Shown here in pieces: positions 35,164 to 43,746 of a DNA stretch of 64,000 bases (position 1 is the stretch's first letter; the number at the start of each line of letters is the position of its first letter). Under the pieces are notes generated by a model that was not told the DNA's origin, ran no database searches, and worked only from the letters and a program-made list of their open reading frames with translations. The translations under genes and the position numbers were made by a program. Origin of the DNA: Microbacterium salsuginis (GTDB taxonomy: Bacteria; Actinomycetota; Actinomycetes; Actinomycetales; Microbacteriaceae); NCBI RefSeq assembly GCF_012524205.1, contig NZ_JABACI010000001.1, forward strand, positions 1,054,001-1,118,000, given 5' to 3'.

Positions 35164-35197
35164 CTCGATATTGTGCATGGGTCACACAAATAACGAG
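35164..35197. promoter_or_regulatory. Candidate TetR operator before the ABC exporter
   Basis: CTCG-ATA-TTGTG, nine bases, CACAA-ATAA-CGAG: an imperfect inverted repeat of 34 bases, with arms matching except for one extra base. It ends 10 bases before the ATPase start codon, where binding would block transcription or initiation. It lies between divergent tetR and the exporter genes. Confidence 0.55.
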
Positions 35198-35207
35198 ATG
35201 AGGACTG

Positions 35208-35984
35208 ATGAGCAGGAAACGAGCGGAAGATCGCACGGATGACAGCGGCGCGGCGATCGCGCTCAGAGATGTGAGGAAGACGTACAACTCCGGCGCACGG
35301 ACGGTCGAGGCTCTGCGCGGCGTGTCGCTCGAGGTCCCGCGCGGCTCGTTCACCGCCATCATGGGACCTTCCGGCTCAGGCAAGAGCACCCTGCTGCACT
35401 GCGCGGCAGGGCTCGACGTGCCCACGTCGGGGCGGGTGCTCCTAGCCGGACGGGATCTGAGCGGCATGTCGGACGACGAACTCACCGAGTACCGCCGCGC
35501 GCACGCGGCCTTCATCTTCCAGTCCTTCAACCTCATGCCCGCGCTCACGGTGAAGCGCAACGTGGCGTTGCCGATGCTCTTGGCCGGCAGGCGTGCGGAG
35601 GATGCCGCCGTCCTACAAGCCATCCAACGGGTCGGACTCGCGGACCGCGCAGATCATCGCCCTGGGGAGCTGTCCGGCGGTCAGCAGCAGCGGGTCGCGA
35701 TCGCCCGCGCTCTCGCCAGCCACGCCGAAGTGCTGTTCGCCGACGAACCCACCGGAGCGCTCGATACAGCTACCGCAGCGAGCGTTCTCCGTCTCATGCG
35801 TGATTCGGTCACGCAGCATGGCCAGGCGATCCTGATGACGACCCACGATCCCATCGCCGCGTCGTACGCCGACCGGGTCGTGATTGTTGTCGACGGCCAC
35901 ATCGCCACCTCGCTCGAGGCGCCTACGCCCGAGACGGTGTCGGGCGCATTGACCCGCGTCGCAAGCAATATGGCGGTGCGCTGA
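35208..35984 (+). CDS. ABC transporter ATPase, MacB/LolD type
   Basis: 258 residues. Walker A GPSGSGKST at 53-61, Q-loop FIFQSFNLMPALT, signature LSGGQQQR, Walker B VLFADEPTGALD and the H-loop MTTHDPIAA are all intact. The wording (FIFQxFNL, DEPTGALD) is typical of MacB/LolD/BceA-like ATPases. Its stop shares one base with the permease start (TGATG). It powers the FtsX-type permease, probably for export or removal of a peptide, lipid or antibiotic from the membrane. Confidence 0.93.
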   Translation: MSRKRAEDRTDDSGAAIALRDVRKTYNSGARTVEALRGVSLEVPRGSFTAIMGPSGSGKSTLLHCAAGLDVPTSGRVLLAGRDLSGMSDDELTEYRRAHAAFIFQSFNLMPALTVKRNVALPMLLAGRRAEDAAVLQAIQRVGLADRADHRPGELSGGQQQRVAIARALASHAEVLFADEPTGALDTATAASVLRLMRDSVTQHGQAILMTTHDPIAASYADRVVIVVDGHIATSLEAPTPETVSGALTRVASNMAVR

Positions 35985-38503
35985 TGTGGGCCATCGCTCT
36001 CAGCAGCATCCGGTACCGTCTTGCCGCGTTCGTCGCCGTCTTCATCTCCACCGCCCTGGGCGCGGCGCTCGTGATGACGGCGGGCGGCTTCTTCGAGACC
36101 GGCATCCGGCTCACCGCTCCCGCCGACCGCCTCTCCAGCGCGGAGATGATCGTCATCGGAAGCCCCGACTACGTGATGCTGTCACCCGAGGGCGATCGGA
36201 CCACCGACTATCGGCCCTTCCCGGAGAGGCGCCGGATCGACCCTGCTGCTGCGTCCACGCTCGACGGCATCCAGGGAGTCGAGAGCGCGGTCCCCGTCTA
36301 CCTGATCCAAGGGCACGTTCGACACGAAGACGACCTGGAGCCGGTCGTCGTGCAGAACGCGTCATCTGCGGCCGCCGGGCCGTACGAGACGCGCTCGGGC
36401 GAGTTGCCGCGAAACGCCGGAACAGTCGCTCTCAGCGCCTCGCTGGCGGAGGCGTATTCGCTGACGGAGGGTGACGCCGTGAGCATCACGATCGGCGGTG
36501 AGGAGCAAGAGCGGCGTATCGTCGGGATCCTCGGCGACGCTCACTCGCCGGAGACTGTCTTCATCTCGGATGAAGCGGCGGCCAAGGCGAGCGGATCAGG
36601 GTCGGTCGACGCAATCGCCGTGGATCCGGCCGCCGGAGCGGATCGCGCCGAGGTCCGTGAAGCCATTCACGCGTCGGTTGCCGATGTGGTCGTTCTCGAA
36701 GGCGATGGCCGTGGCGCGGCGGAGAATCCCGCGGTGTCTGCCTCCCGCATCCCGGCCATCGTCACCGGAGCGGTCTTCGCCGGCATCGTGCTGGTGGTCC
36801 TGGCAACCATCGTGTCGGGCACCGTCTCGCTGTCGGTGCGTCAGCGCTCTCGCGAGATCAGTCTTCTCCGCGCGACGGGTGCGACCGGGAAGCAGGCCCG
36901 CCGAGTGATCATGATCGAGACCATGGTGATCGGCGTCGCCGGCATAGGCATCGGCGTGCTGCTCGGATACCCGATCACGGCCAGCGTGTTCGGGGTCGTG
37001 TCCGCAGTCGGCCTGTTTCCTCCGACCCTGCAGCTCGAAGTGGGGGTCATCCCGGTCGCGATCGCAGCCATCGCGCCACTGCTCGTCCTGTTCCTCGCCA
37101 CAGCAGCCGCCTCGCGCAGCGCTCGAAGGTCACGCGCCATCGACGCTCTGCAGGAAGCAGCCGTCCCGAAGGTGCGCGTCGGCGTGACGAGATGGATCTT
37201 CGGCGTGATCTTCGGGATGGGGGCGATCGCACTCGCGATCATCACGGCCCTCATGCCGCCGGCCCTCGTGACCGCCACGAGCGGACCGGCGGTCCTCGCC
37301 GGGAGCATCTCTGCGGCCCTCCTCGCCCCCGTGTGGCTGCGGGTGGCAAACGCGCTGCTGCGCCCGATCGTGCGATCCGTATCAGGTCCCCTGGGCGTCG
37401 TGGCATCCGACAGCCTGCGCCTGAGGTCGGGGCAACTCAGCACGGTCACGGCATGCATCGCGCTCGTGGTGGGCATCGGAGTGGGCAACCTGGCCTCGCA
37501 GGAGATCCAACGCGGGGCGGCGCTCGCGGCCGCAGTCGCTCCATTCCGCGCGGACGCCGTCATCCAGGCCCCCGGACAGGCGGAACGAGTCAGCGAGCGG
37601 GCGGGCGCGCTGGATGCTGCACAAGCCGCCGGGCCTGTCATCCTGAGCGGCGGATGGATCGAGAAGCCCTACGACGCCTCTCACCCGGACCGCCCCTGGA
37701 GCGTGACCGGCCTGACGACTGCCGAGGTGACGACCTTCCGCGCGGAGCAGGGCACGTTGGCGGATCTCACCGGCGCGTCGATCGCGTTGCCGACCCGGAA
37801 TGCCGAGGAGCTCGGCCTGTCGATCGGCGACGACGTGCTCTTCCGCTTCGGCGATGGCTCAGCCGACACGTTGCGGCTCGTAGCGACATATCCGGACCGC
37901 ATCGGATACGAGCGGATCCTGATGCCCGCCGACCTGCTCGCCCCCCACACCACGCCTCGCGAAGCATCGACGGTGCTCGTGCGAGCGGCGGACGGCGTTT
38001 CGGAGAGCGAACTGCGAGAGGCGCTCCGCACGGAGTTCTCGAGCTCGGCAGGCGTTCACGTCGGCGACGCGCGCACCATCGCCGGCATGGCCGCCGCAGG
38101 GCTGGGGGTCCAGACGATCATCAACAGCCTGATGGTGGCGATCACGATCGCATATGCCGCGATCGCCGTCATCAACACACTGACCGTCACGATCCTGGCG
38201 CGACGACGGGAACTCGCGCTCCTGCGCCTGACCGGTGCGACACGTCGGCAGGTTGCGCAGGTGCTGGCGTCCGAGACCGCGGTCCTTGCCATCACCGGCA
38301 CGCTACTCGGCCTCGTCGTCGCGCTTGCGGCGGTGGGCCCGACTGCTCTTGCCGTCGGAGGCTCGATGGTCACGGGAGGCGCTCTGCTCATCGTGGCAGC
38401 GACATTGGCGGTGGTCGGAGTTCTCGTGCTTCCGATCACGCGCATGATCGGACGACGGGCGACAGCCGGTCGCGCGGTCGATGGGGTTGCGGGGCCGTTG
38501 TGA
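35984..38503 (+). CDS. FtsX-like ABC permease with two FtsX domains
   Basis: 839 residues. Layout: helix 1 (10-32), a large extracellular domain (~35-255), three helices (~260-385) forming FtsX domain 1 with SVRQRSREISLLRATGATGKQ, a middle set of helices (~400-450), a second extracellular part, and FtsX domain 2 near the C-terminus with ILARRRELALLRLTGATRRQV. This is the DUF214/FtsX duplicated architecture of actinobacterial exporters or BceB-like permeases. Coupled to the ATPase gene by TGATG. The substrate is unknown. Confidence 0.9.
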   Translation: MWAIALSSIRYRLAAFVAVFISTALGAALVMTAGGFFETGIRLTAPADRLSSAEMIVIGSPDYVMLSPEGDRTTDYRPFPERRRIDPAAASTLDGIQGVESAVPVYLIQGHVRHEDDLEPVVVQNASSAAAGPYETRSGELPRNAGTVALSASLAEAYSLTEGDAVSITIGGEEQERRIVGILGDAHSPETVFISDEAAAKASGSGSVDAIAVDPAAGADRAEVREAIHASVADVVVLEGDGRGAAENPAVSASRIPAIVTGAVFAGIVLVVLATIVSGTVSLSVRQRSREISLLRATGATGKQARRVIMIETMVIGVAGIGIGVLLGYPITASVFGVVSAVGLFPPTLQLEVGVIPVAIAAIAPLLVLFLATAAASRSARRSRAIDALQEAAVPKVRVGVTRWIFGVIFGMGAIALAIITALMPPALVTATSGPAVLAGSISAALLAPVWLRVANALLRPIVRSVSGPLGVVASDSLRLRSGQLSTVTACIALVVGIGVGNLASQEIQRGAALAAAVAPFRADAVIQAPGQAERVSERAGALDAAQAAGPVILSGGWIEKPYDASHPDRPWSVTGLTTAEVTTFRAEQGTLADLTGASIALPTRNAEELGLSIGDDVLFRFGDGSADTLRLVATYPDRIGYERILMPADLLAPHTTPREASTVLVRAADGVSESELREALRTEFSSSAGVHVGDARTIAGMAAAGLGVQTIINSLMVAITIAYAAIAVINTLTVTILARRRELALLRLTGATRRQVAQVLASETAVLAITGTLLGLVVALAAVGPTALAVGGSMVTGGALLIVAATLAVVGVLVLPITRMIGRRATAGRAVDGVAGPL

Positions 38504-38643
38504 GACGGTGCCTGAGGCAAGCCCTGCGAGAGCTGAGCCGACAGGCGCGCCGCCAGGCCGGCCGGCTCCGGTGGCAGCCGTCTTGGGCGTCGACCCGGGA
38601 ATCGACATCTGCCACGATCGGAACATCAGCGGAAGGATCACCG

Positions 38644-39522
38644 ATGAGAACCGTCAGAAAGACCAAGCACCGCTTCACTGAGATCCAAGGCTCTCGAGTG
38701 TTCTACCGCGAAGCGGGAACCTCCGAGACTCCCGCACTGCTGCTGCTCCACGGCTTCCCGAGCTCCTCGCACTCCTTTCGAGACGTCATGACGCCACTCG
38801 CCGAGGTCGCCCATGTCATCGCGCCAGACCTGCCCGGATTCGGATTCACCGAGGTGCCGCAGGACTACGACCACACCTTCGAGAACATGGCGCGGACGAT
38901 CGATGCGTTCACCCGCCAGCTGGAACTGTCGCGGTTCTTCCTCTACGTGCACGACTTCGGCGCGCCGATCGCGTATCGCCTCGCACTGGCGGAACCGGAC
39001 CGTGTCCTCGGGCTCATCATCCAGAACGGCAACGCGCACGAAGAAGGTCTCGGCGAGGCATGGGACACCGTCCGCGCGTACTGGGCGGATCCCACACCCG
39101 AGCGCCGTGCACAGATGCCCGAGTATCTCGATTTCGAAGGCACTCGGGCTCAATACCTCAGCGTGCCGGACCGGCTCCAGCCGCTCATCGCACCGGAGGG
39201 GTGGCACACCGATTGGGAACGGATGAACCAACCGGGCGGCGTCGAAGTCCAGTTCCGGATCGCCATGGACTACGCGAACCACGTCGCGGAGTTCGCCCGC
39301 ATCTCGGAGTTCCACGAGCGGCATCAACCACCCGCGCTGCTGCTGTGGGGGCGCCACGACGTCTTCTTCGAGATCGAGGAGGTGCTGGCATATCACCGGG
39401 AGCTGGAACGCCTCGACATGCACCTCTTCGACGCAGGCCACCTTCTACTCGAAACGCATTCCGCCGAGTGTGCCGCCCTCATGAACGACTTCATACTCGA
39501 AGTCGGCGCATCCCGACAGTGA
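38644..39522 (+). CDS. Alpha/beta hydrolase with Asp nucleophile (epoxide hydrolase/haloalkane dehalogenase-like)
   Basis: 292 residues from ATG 38644, with GGAAGGA nine bases upstream. The oxyanion region is LLLHGFPSSSHSF; the nucleophile elbow is YVHDFGAPIAYRLAL, with Asp rather than Ser; the acid is in LLWGRHDVFF and the histidine in FDAGHLLLET. The Asp nucleophile points to the epoxide hydrolase/haloalkane dehalogenase branch (with many family members of other use). No signal peptide. The frame runs open far upstream across the FtsX gene, but that extension is a shadow. Confidence 0.88.
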   Translation: MRTVRKTKHRFTEIQGSRVFYREAGTSETPALLLLHGFPSSSHSFRDVMTPLAEVAHVIAPDLPGFGFTEVPQDYDHTFENMARTIDAFTRQLELSRFFLYVHDFGAPIAYRLALAEPDRVLGLIIQNGNAHEEGLGEAWDTVRAYWADPTPERRAQMPEYLDFEGTRAQYLSVPDRLQPLIAPEGWHTDWERMNQPGGVEVQFRIAMDYANHVAEFARISEFHERHQPPALLLWGRHDVFFEIEEVLAYHRELERLDMHLFDAGHLLLETHSAECAALMNDFILEVGASRQ

Positions 39523-39550
39523 CGGATGCACCTGGACCGGAGCCGTACAC

Positions 39551-40450
39551 ATGGCGATCGCGCTGCTCTCATCCCCCACGAACCTCGGACTTCGTCCACC
39601 GGAGCCGGGAGGCGTCCCTGGCGCGGGCAAGGCCCCCGAAGCCCTGCGCGAGGCAGGCCTTCACCGGCGTCTACTCGCGCACGGCGCAGTAGATGCCGGG
39701 GTGGTTCTACCGGGGCGCTATGTCGACGACGATGGCAACCGCCCTCAGCGGCAGGTGCGCAACCAGGCGGCGATCGTGGACCACGCTCGCCGACTCGCTC
39801 GGCGTCTCACGTCCATCCTTGCTGACGGCCATCATCCCCTCGTGATCGGCGGAGATTGCAGCCTTCTCCTCGGAGTAGGCCTCGCCATGGCCCAGTTGCC
39901 CGACGCAGGACTCATCCATATCGACGGCCACACCGACTTCCGGCATCCGGGCAACAGCCGGCTGTGCGCGAGTGTCGCCGGCGAGGACCTCGCCGCAAGC
40001 GTGGGGCTTCACTGGCCCGAGCTCGCCGACATCGACGACCGCGGTCCGTACTTCCGCGCCGCGAGGGTGGCGCAGGTGGGATGCCGCGCCGACGACGAGC
40101 ATCTCGACGAAGCCAGTTCTCTGCTCGGCGCTGTCATCCCTGCGCGACGGGCGATGGACCTCGGCATGACGAACGTCGCCGAGAGCATCGCCCGAGCAGC
40201 CGGTCCCTCGGGCTACTGGCTTCAGCTGGACGTGGATGTCCTCGACCCCGCATGGATGCCCGCTGTCGACAGCCCGGCCGCGGGAGGACTGAACCCCGAC
40301 CAGCTCATCGAACTCGTCTCTGCCCTCGCCCCGAACGCCGCCGGGATCTCGGTCACCGTCTTCGACCCCGACCTCGACCCACGCGGGGAACACGCGGCAC
40401 TTCTGGTGGAGATTCTCGCCTCGGCAGTGGTCTCGATGGGCACTGGCTAG
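39551..40450 (+). CDS. Arginase/agmatinase/formiminoglutamase family protein
   Basis: 299 residues of the ureohydrolase fold. Metal-site motifs are IGGDCSLLLG (Cys where arginases have His in GGDHS), HIDGHTDFR (DxHxD), and LQLDVDVLDPAWMP (DxDxxDP). PAAGGLNPDQLIELV near the C-terminus is the conserved GGLxxxE-like segment. The Cys variant at the first ligand, seen in some actinobacterial members, leaves the substrate uncertain: arginine, agmatine or another guanidino compound. It follows the alpha/beta hydrolase after a 28-base gap and may share its transcript. Confidence 0.87.
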   Translation: MAIALLSSPTNLGLRPPEPGGVPGAGKAPEALREAGLHRRLLAHGAVDAGVVLPGRYVDDDGNRPQRQVRNQAAIVDHARRLARRLTSILADGHHPLVIGGDCSLLLGVGLAMAQLPDAGLIHIDGHTDFRHPGNSRLCASVAGEDLAASVGLHWPELADIDDRGPYFRAARVAQVGCRADDEHLDEASSLLGAVIPARRAMDLGMTNVAESIARAAGPSGYWLQLDVDVLDPAWMPAVDSPAAGGLNPDQLIELVSALAPNAAGISVTVFDPDLDPRGEHAALLVEILASAVVSMGTG

Positions 40451-40591
40451 GGCGAACGAGGCCAGGCGAGATCCTTCAGCTCCACTCGGAGACTCTGCTC
40501 GCGCCGTCACACATCGTGCTGTTCCGTGGTCTGTACTTTGAGGACGCCATCCGCACGAACACGTGTCGCGTCCAGAACGGAGCGAGCCAGA

Positions 40592-41362
40592 ATGCGGATC
40601 GTGGTGTTAGGTGGGACCGGCCACGTCGGCCGGAAGGTCGTTGACAAGCTGGAGCGGCGAGCCCAAGCCGTCGTCGTGGCTTCGCCGGCGAGCGGCGTGG
40701 ACGCGAGAACGGGTCGAGGTCTGGACGCGGCGCTCGAGTACGCGGACGTCCTGATCGACGTGACGAACTCGCCCGATCTTTCGGGCCCCGCCGCACGTTC
40801 GTTCTTCGAAGAAGCAACGAGCCATCTGCTGGCGGCTGAGGAGAGAGCCGGCGTGAAGCATCACCTGGTCCTCTCGATCGTCGGCGCGGACCATGCAGGC
40901 GAAGAGGGATACTTCGCTGCAAAGGGGGTTCAGGAACAAGCCGTGGTGTCGGGCCCCATCCCCTACTCGATCCTGCGATCCACTCAGTTCTACGACTTCG
41001 CGCGCAGGATCGCGGAGTGGAACACGACCGAGGACACGGTCCACCTCCCGCCGAGGCCGGTGCAGCCTGTAGCAGCGTCGGATGTCGCCGACGCGCTCGT
41101 GGAGTTGGCGATGGGGAGGCCGCTCGCCGGTTCCGTAGACGTCGGTGGTCCGGAGCAGATGCTGCTCCCGGATTTCGTCAACCGTGTTCTGCGGGTCGAC
41201 AACGACCCGCGCTATGTGGTCGAGGATGATGACGCCACGCTTGTGGGGTTCAATGTCTCGGGGGACCACCTGCTTCCGAGTTCGCCTTCGCTCTCTGCCG
41301 TCACGACGCTGGATTCGTGGGTGCATGAAGAGGGCCTGCGCAGACTTGTCGGAACACGCTGA
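40592..41362 (+). CDS. NAD(P)-binding atypical SDR / NmrA-like protein
   Basis: 256 residues from ATG 40592, with GGAG 10-13 bases upstream. The Rossmann motif is MRIVVLGGTGHVGRKVV; DVLIDVTNSPDL and HHLVLSIVGADHA follow the atypical SDR pattern, and no YxxxK catalytic pair is obvious. PYSILRSTQFYDFARRI is a hallmark of the NmrA/YtfG-type subgroup. It is probably a quinone or flavin-linked redox sensor or reductase. A 63-codon gene follows closely. Confidence 0.87.
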   Translation: MRIVVLGGTGHVGRKVVDKLERRAQAVVVASPASGVDARTGRGLDAALEYADVLIDVTNSPDLSGPAARSFFEEATSHLLAAEERAGVKHHLVLSIVGADHAGEEGYFAAKGVQEQAVVSGPIPYSILRSTQFYDFARRIAEWNTTEDTVHLPPRPVQPVAASDVADALVELAMGRPLAGSVDVGGPEQMLLPDFVNRVLRVDNDPRYVVEDDDATLVGFNVSGDHLLPSSPSLSAVTTLDSWVHEEGLRRLVGTR

Positions 41363-41393
41363 GACGCGTGATCGCTAGAGAGAGGTTCATCGC

Positions 41394-41585
41394 ATGGTAT
41401 CCACTCGCTTCGAGCCCGAAGATCTCGCGGGGACGGTCGACGAAAGACTGAAAGCCCTGGCACTCCTCGAGGCTGAGTCATTGTCTGCCGCGTGGCTCCG
41501 ACGACAGCTCGACAACGCGCTCAGCGCGTGGTCTGCGGCAGAAACGGACCTCGACATCTCGAAGGAAGCGCACGTCGACTACTGA
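41394..41585 (+). CDS. Small hypothetical protein, 63 residues
   Basis: GAGAGAGG lies eight bases before ATG 41394, and the gene begins 31 bases after the SDR stop on the same strand. The product is acidic and mostly helical (DERLKALALLEAESLSAAWL RRQL), with no membrane segment, cysteine motif or recognisable domain. Codon use resembles its neighbours. I do not recognise a family. Confidence 0.5.
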   Translation: MVSTRFEPEDLAGTVDERLKALALLEAESLSAAWLRRQLDNALSAWSAAETDLDISKEAHVDY

Positions 41586-41758
41586 CCACGCTCCAGCTCA
41601 GGCCCCGGTGCCCCCGGTCGGCTGGCCCGCAAGACTTGGAAGGGGCGACAGACGATTCGAGAGGCTGACGCCGTGACCCGGCCTCGTGGCGATCCGGCAG
41701 ATTGCACCTTGAGGGTAGGCGTGTTGTCGTACCGTCGGTGACCGTCTCCGGTGCCTCG

Positions 41759-42490
41759 CTAGGCGAACGGGTCCGACGCGGCTGCGATGCGCTGAGCAGC
41801 TTCTGCGCCAACCACGTCGCCGTGGCCGAAGCCGGCGATCGTCGCGCCGGTCGATGCCAGCGTTGCCGCGGACCTTCGGAGGCTGCCACGGTCACTGTTG
41901 AAAACGCCGAGGATCACCTCGCCTTCGAACTCGGCGACGCTGTCGCCGACGAGCACCACATCCTCGTCGATCAAGTGCAATGCGATGCTTCCCGGGGTGT
42001 GGCCGGGGGTCGAGATGACACGCGCGCCGGCACGTCCGACAGGCAGAACCTCGCCGCCGGTGAGCTCGAGGTCGACGCGGCACGGCGGCGCCATCGGGGG
42101 CCTCTCGAAGCCCGGATGGATCGCTCGCTCCGCTTCTGTGAGGGTAGGCATTTCGCCCGTGACCCGTCCGCGGATGACGTCCGAATCGGCCTTGCCGGCG
42201 GCAACGACCATGCCGGGACGCCATTCCGCGATCTCGGCAGCAGATCCCGCGTGGTCGTCGTGAAAATGGGTGAGTACCAACCGAATCACATCACTGCGAT
42301 GCTTCCCGACGGATTCGATAGCGGCCGCGATGAGCTCGGCGCTATCGGGCCAGCCCGCGTCGATCAACGTCACTCCGTCCGCGCCGACCCAGATGTAGCT
42401 GTTCAGCGCGTGGGCCTGTCCGCCAGGAATGCGCAGCCGATAGAGGTTCGCGGCGATACTCATGAGGTCCGGAGTCGGGATGACCGTCAT
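41759..42490 (-). CDS. Metallo-beta-lactamase-fold hydrolase
   Basis: 243 residues, the size of simple MBL hydrolases. The metal motif THFHDDHAG at 74-82 supplies HxHxDH; VISTPGHTPGSIALHLID adds the third His and VLVGDSVAEFEG the bridging Asp. No signal peptide. It is a cytoplasmic zinc hydrolase of unknown substrate (glyoxalase II, lactonase and quorum-quenching enzymes share the fold). ATG 42490 overlaps a 28-codon upstream reading frame by four bases. Confidence 0.9.
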   Translation of the reverse strand: MTVIPTPDLMSIAANLYRLRIPGGQAHALNSYIWVGADGVTLIDAGWPDSAELIAAAIESVGKHRSDVIRLVLTHFHDDHAGSAAEIAEWRPGMVVAAGKADSDVIRGRVTGEMPTLTEAERAIHPGFERPPMAPPCRVDLELTGGEVLPVGRAGARVISTPGHTPGSIALHLIDEDVVLVGDSVAEFEGEVILGVFNSDRGSLRRSAATLASTGATIAGFGHGDVVGAEAAQRIAAASDPFA

Positions 42491-42573
42491 GCGCGATGCT
42501 CCTTCACGAACAGTTCCGTCAACCCATCAGCGTCGCCGAAGAGCATGTGGGAAGGAACGGCGGGCGCTGTCAT
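42487..42573 (-). CDS. Possible 28-codon leader peptide of the MBL-fold gene
   Basis: ATG 42573 to TGA 42487 encodes MTAPAVPSHMLFGDADGLTE and eight more residues, and its stop overlaps the hydrolase start (ATGA). A CATAAT box on the minus strand (42580-42585) ends seven bases before the ATG, so the transcript may be leaderless. The peptide could simply couple ribosomes to the next gene or be a remnant of an older N-terminus. Evidence is positional only. Confidence 0.35.
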   Translation of the reverse strand: MTAPAVPSHMLFGDADGLTELFVKEHRA

Positions 42574-42631
42574 CCCGCCATTATGAGCCACACACGCCGT
42601 GACGATTCGTGATCGGGTGGAGTTCCATGCA

Positions 42632-42994
42632 CTAACGCGAGTCATACGCGGTTCGCGCCGTGATGACCTCCTCGATGTGTTGCTCCGCCCATCGCCCGAG
42701 CGCCGCGAGGGGTTCCTGCAAGGTGCGCCCGAGATCCGTGAGTTGGTACTCCACACGTGGCGGCATCTCGTCATAAGCCGTTCGGGTGACGACACCGTCG
42801 CGTTCGAGATCTCGGAGGGTGTCGGCCAGCACTTTCCCCGAGATGCCTTCGACGGCTGTGCGCACTTCGCCGAACCGCAGCGGGCCGCCGCTGAGGGCGA
42901 TCACAATCATGGCGGTCCACTTGTTCGCGATTCGTGCCAGCGAGGTTCTTGACGGGCAGGAAGCGAGCATCACATTCCACTCGGGCTGAGCCAT
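42632..42994 (-). CDS. HxlR-family transcriptional regulator
   Basis: 120 residues of the winged-helix HxlR (DUF24) family: ASCPSRTSLARIANKWTAMI with the conserved early Cys, PLRFGEVRTAVEGISGKVLADTLRDLE as recognition helix region, and VEYQLTDLGRTLQEPLAALG. The single Cys13 may sense oxidants or electrophiles, as in YodB/HypR-like members. It is divergent from the NTF2-like gene, with a GTTACC/GGTAAC repeat between them. Confidence 0.93.
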   Translation of the reverse strand: MAQPEWNVMLASCPSRTSLARIANKWTAMIVIALSGGPLRFGEVRTAVEGISGKVLADTLRDLERDGVVTRTAYDEMPPRVEYQLTDLGRTLQEPLAALGRWAEQHIEEVITARTAYDSR

Positions 42995-43008
42995 CTACCC
43001 TCCTCCCA

Positions 43009-43032
43009 GTTACCTTGAGGTAACAAGTTACC
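43009..43032. promoter_or_regulatory. Candidate HxlR operator
   Basis: GTTACC-TTGA-GGTAAC (43009-43024) is a perfect 6-bp inverted repeat, and a third GTTACC follows at 43027-43032. It lies between the divergent hxlR and NTF2-like genes. HxlR/DUF24 regulators are known to use short GTAA/TTAC-type inverted repeats. Confidence 0.65.
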
Positions 43033-43075
43033 AAATGAAACTATGAGGCGATAGTTCACGACGAAAGAGACCGAC

Positions 43076-43477
43076 ATGAGCGTACAAAGTCCCGCGGCGG
43101 TTGCCGCTTCCTATTTCGAGGCCCTCGGCCGAGGCGACGTGTCTGCGGCGATGGAGCTGCTGGACACTACTGTGGTGTGGCACCAGCCCGGCGCGAACCG
43201 GTTCTCCGGAGACCATTCCGGAATCGGTGGCGTGGGCGCGCTGTTAGGCGGCATGATGGCCGCCAGCGAAGGGACGTTCCGTCTTGACGTGACCGGCTCC
43301 TCGATGGTCAACGGCGAGCTCGTCGCCGTGCCCGTGCGATTCTCCGGCAGCCGCTCGGACGCGTCCATGGATATGGCAGGAGTCGACCTACTGACCGTGC
43401 GGGACGGGAAAATCGTCGAAGTGCATCTGTTCTCGGAAGACGGGGCGGCCGAAGACAGGTTCTGGGGCACGCCGTGA
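43076..43477 (+). CDS. SnoaL/NTF2-like protein (ketosteroid isomerase fold)
   Basis: 133 residues with the cone-shaped NTF2 fold pattern: AASYFEALGRGDVSAAMELLDTT, VVWHQPGANRFSGDHSGI, then a sheet ending VDLLTVRDGKIVEVHLFSED. No signal peptide. Members act as isomerases, hydratases or small-molecule binders; the substrate is not evident. Divergent from and probably controlled by the HxlR regulator. A hairpin follows the stop. Confidence 0.85.
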   Translation: MSVQSPAAVAASYFEALGRGDVSAAMELLDTTVVWHQPGANRFSGDHSGIGGVGALLGGMMAASEGTFRLDVTGSSMVNGELVAVPVRFSGSRSDASMDMAGVDLLTVRDGKIVEVHLFSEDGAAEDRFWGTP

Positions 43478-43496
43478 GTTAGACACTCGATGACGA

Positions 43497-43526
43497 CGGG
43501 GCAGTCGCCGCGACGCCGCTGCCCCG
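43497..43526 (+). terminator. Hairpin terminator of the NTF2-like gene
   Basis: CGGGGCAG and CTGCCCCG form an 8-bp perfect stem 20 bases after the stop, with a GC-rich loop and no U-tract. The rest of the gap to 43746 shows no convincing gene. Confidence 0.6.
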
Positions 43527-43746
43527 CGTCGATCGTGGGCGCCCCGCACCTTCCGGCCACGGGCGCAGGTCTCGACCCCCATCGGGTGATGCTCGACGCT
43601 CGAAAATCGCGCGTGACACACCCAAACCACTTCAGAATCGTGGGGAACCAGCATCCTCGTGGTGCTCGGGGACACCTGCGACGCCTTGCACTACACGGAG
43701 CGGATGCTGTGAGTGCCGGGTCCGCGGCGGCGGGCATGAACTCGGT

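Noticed and set aside
37192..38643. N-terminal extension of the alpha/beta hydrolase frame
   Set aside because: It runs through the FtsX permease in another frame; the hydrolase has a good ribosome site and family-typical start at 38644.
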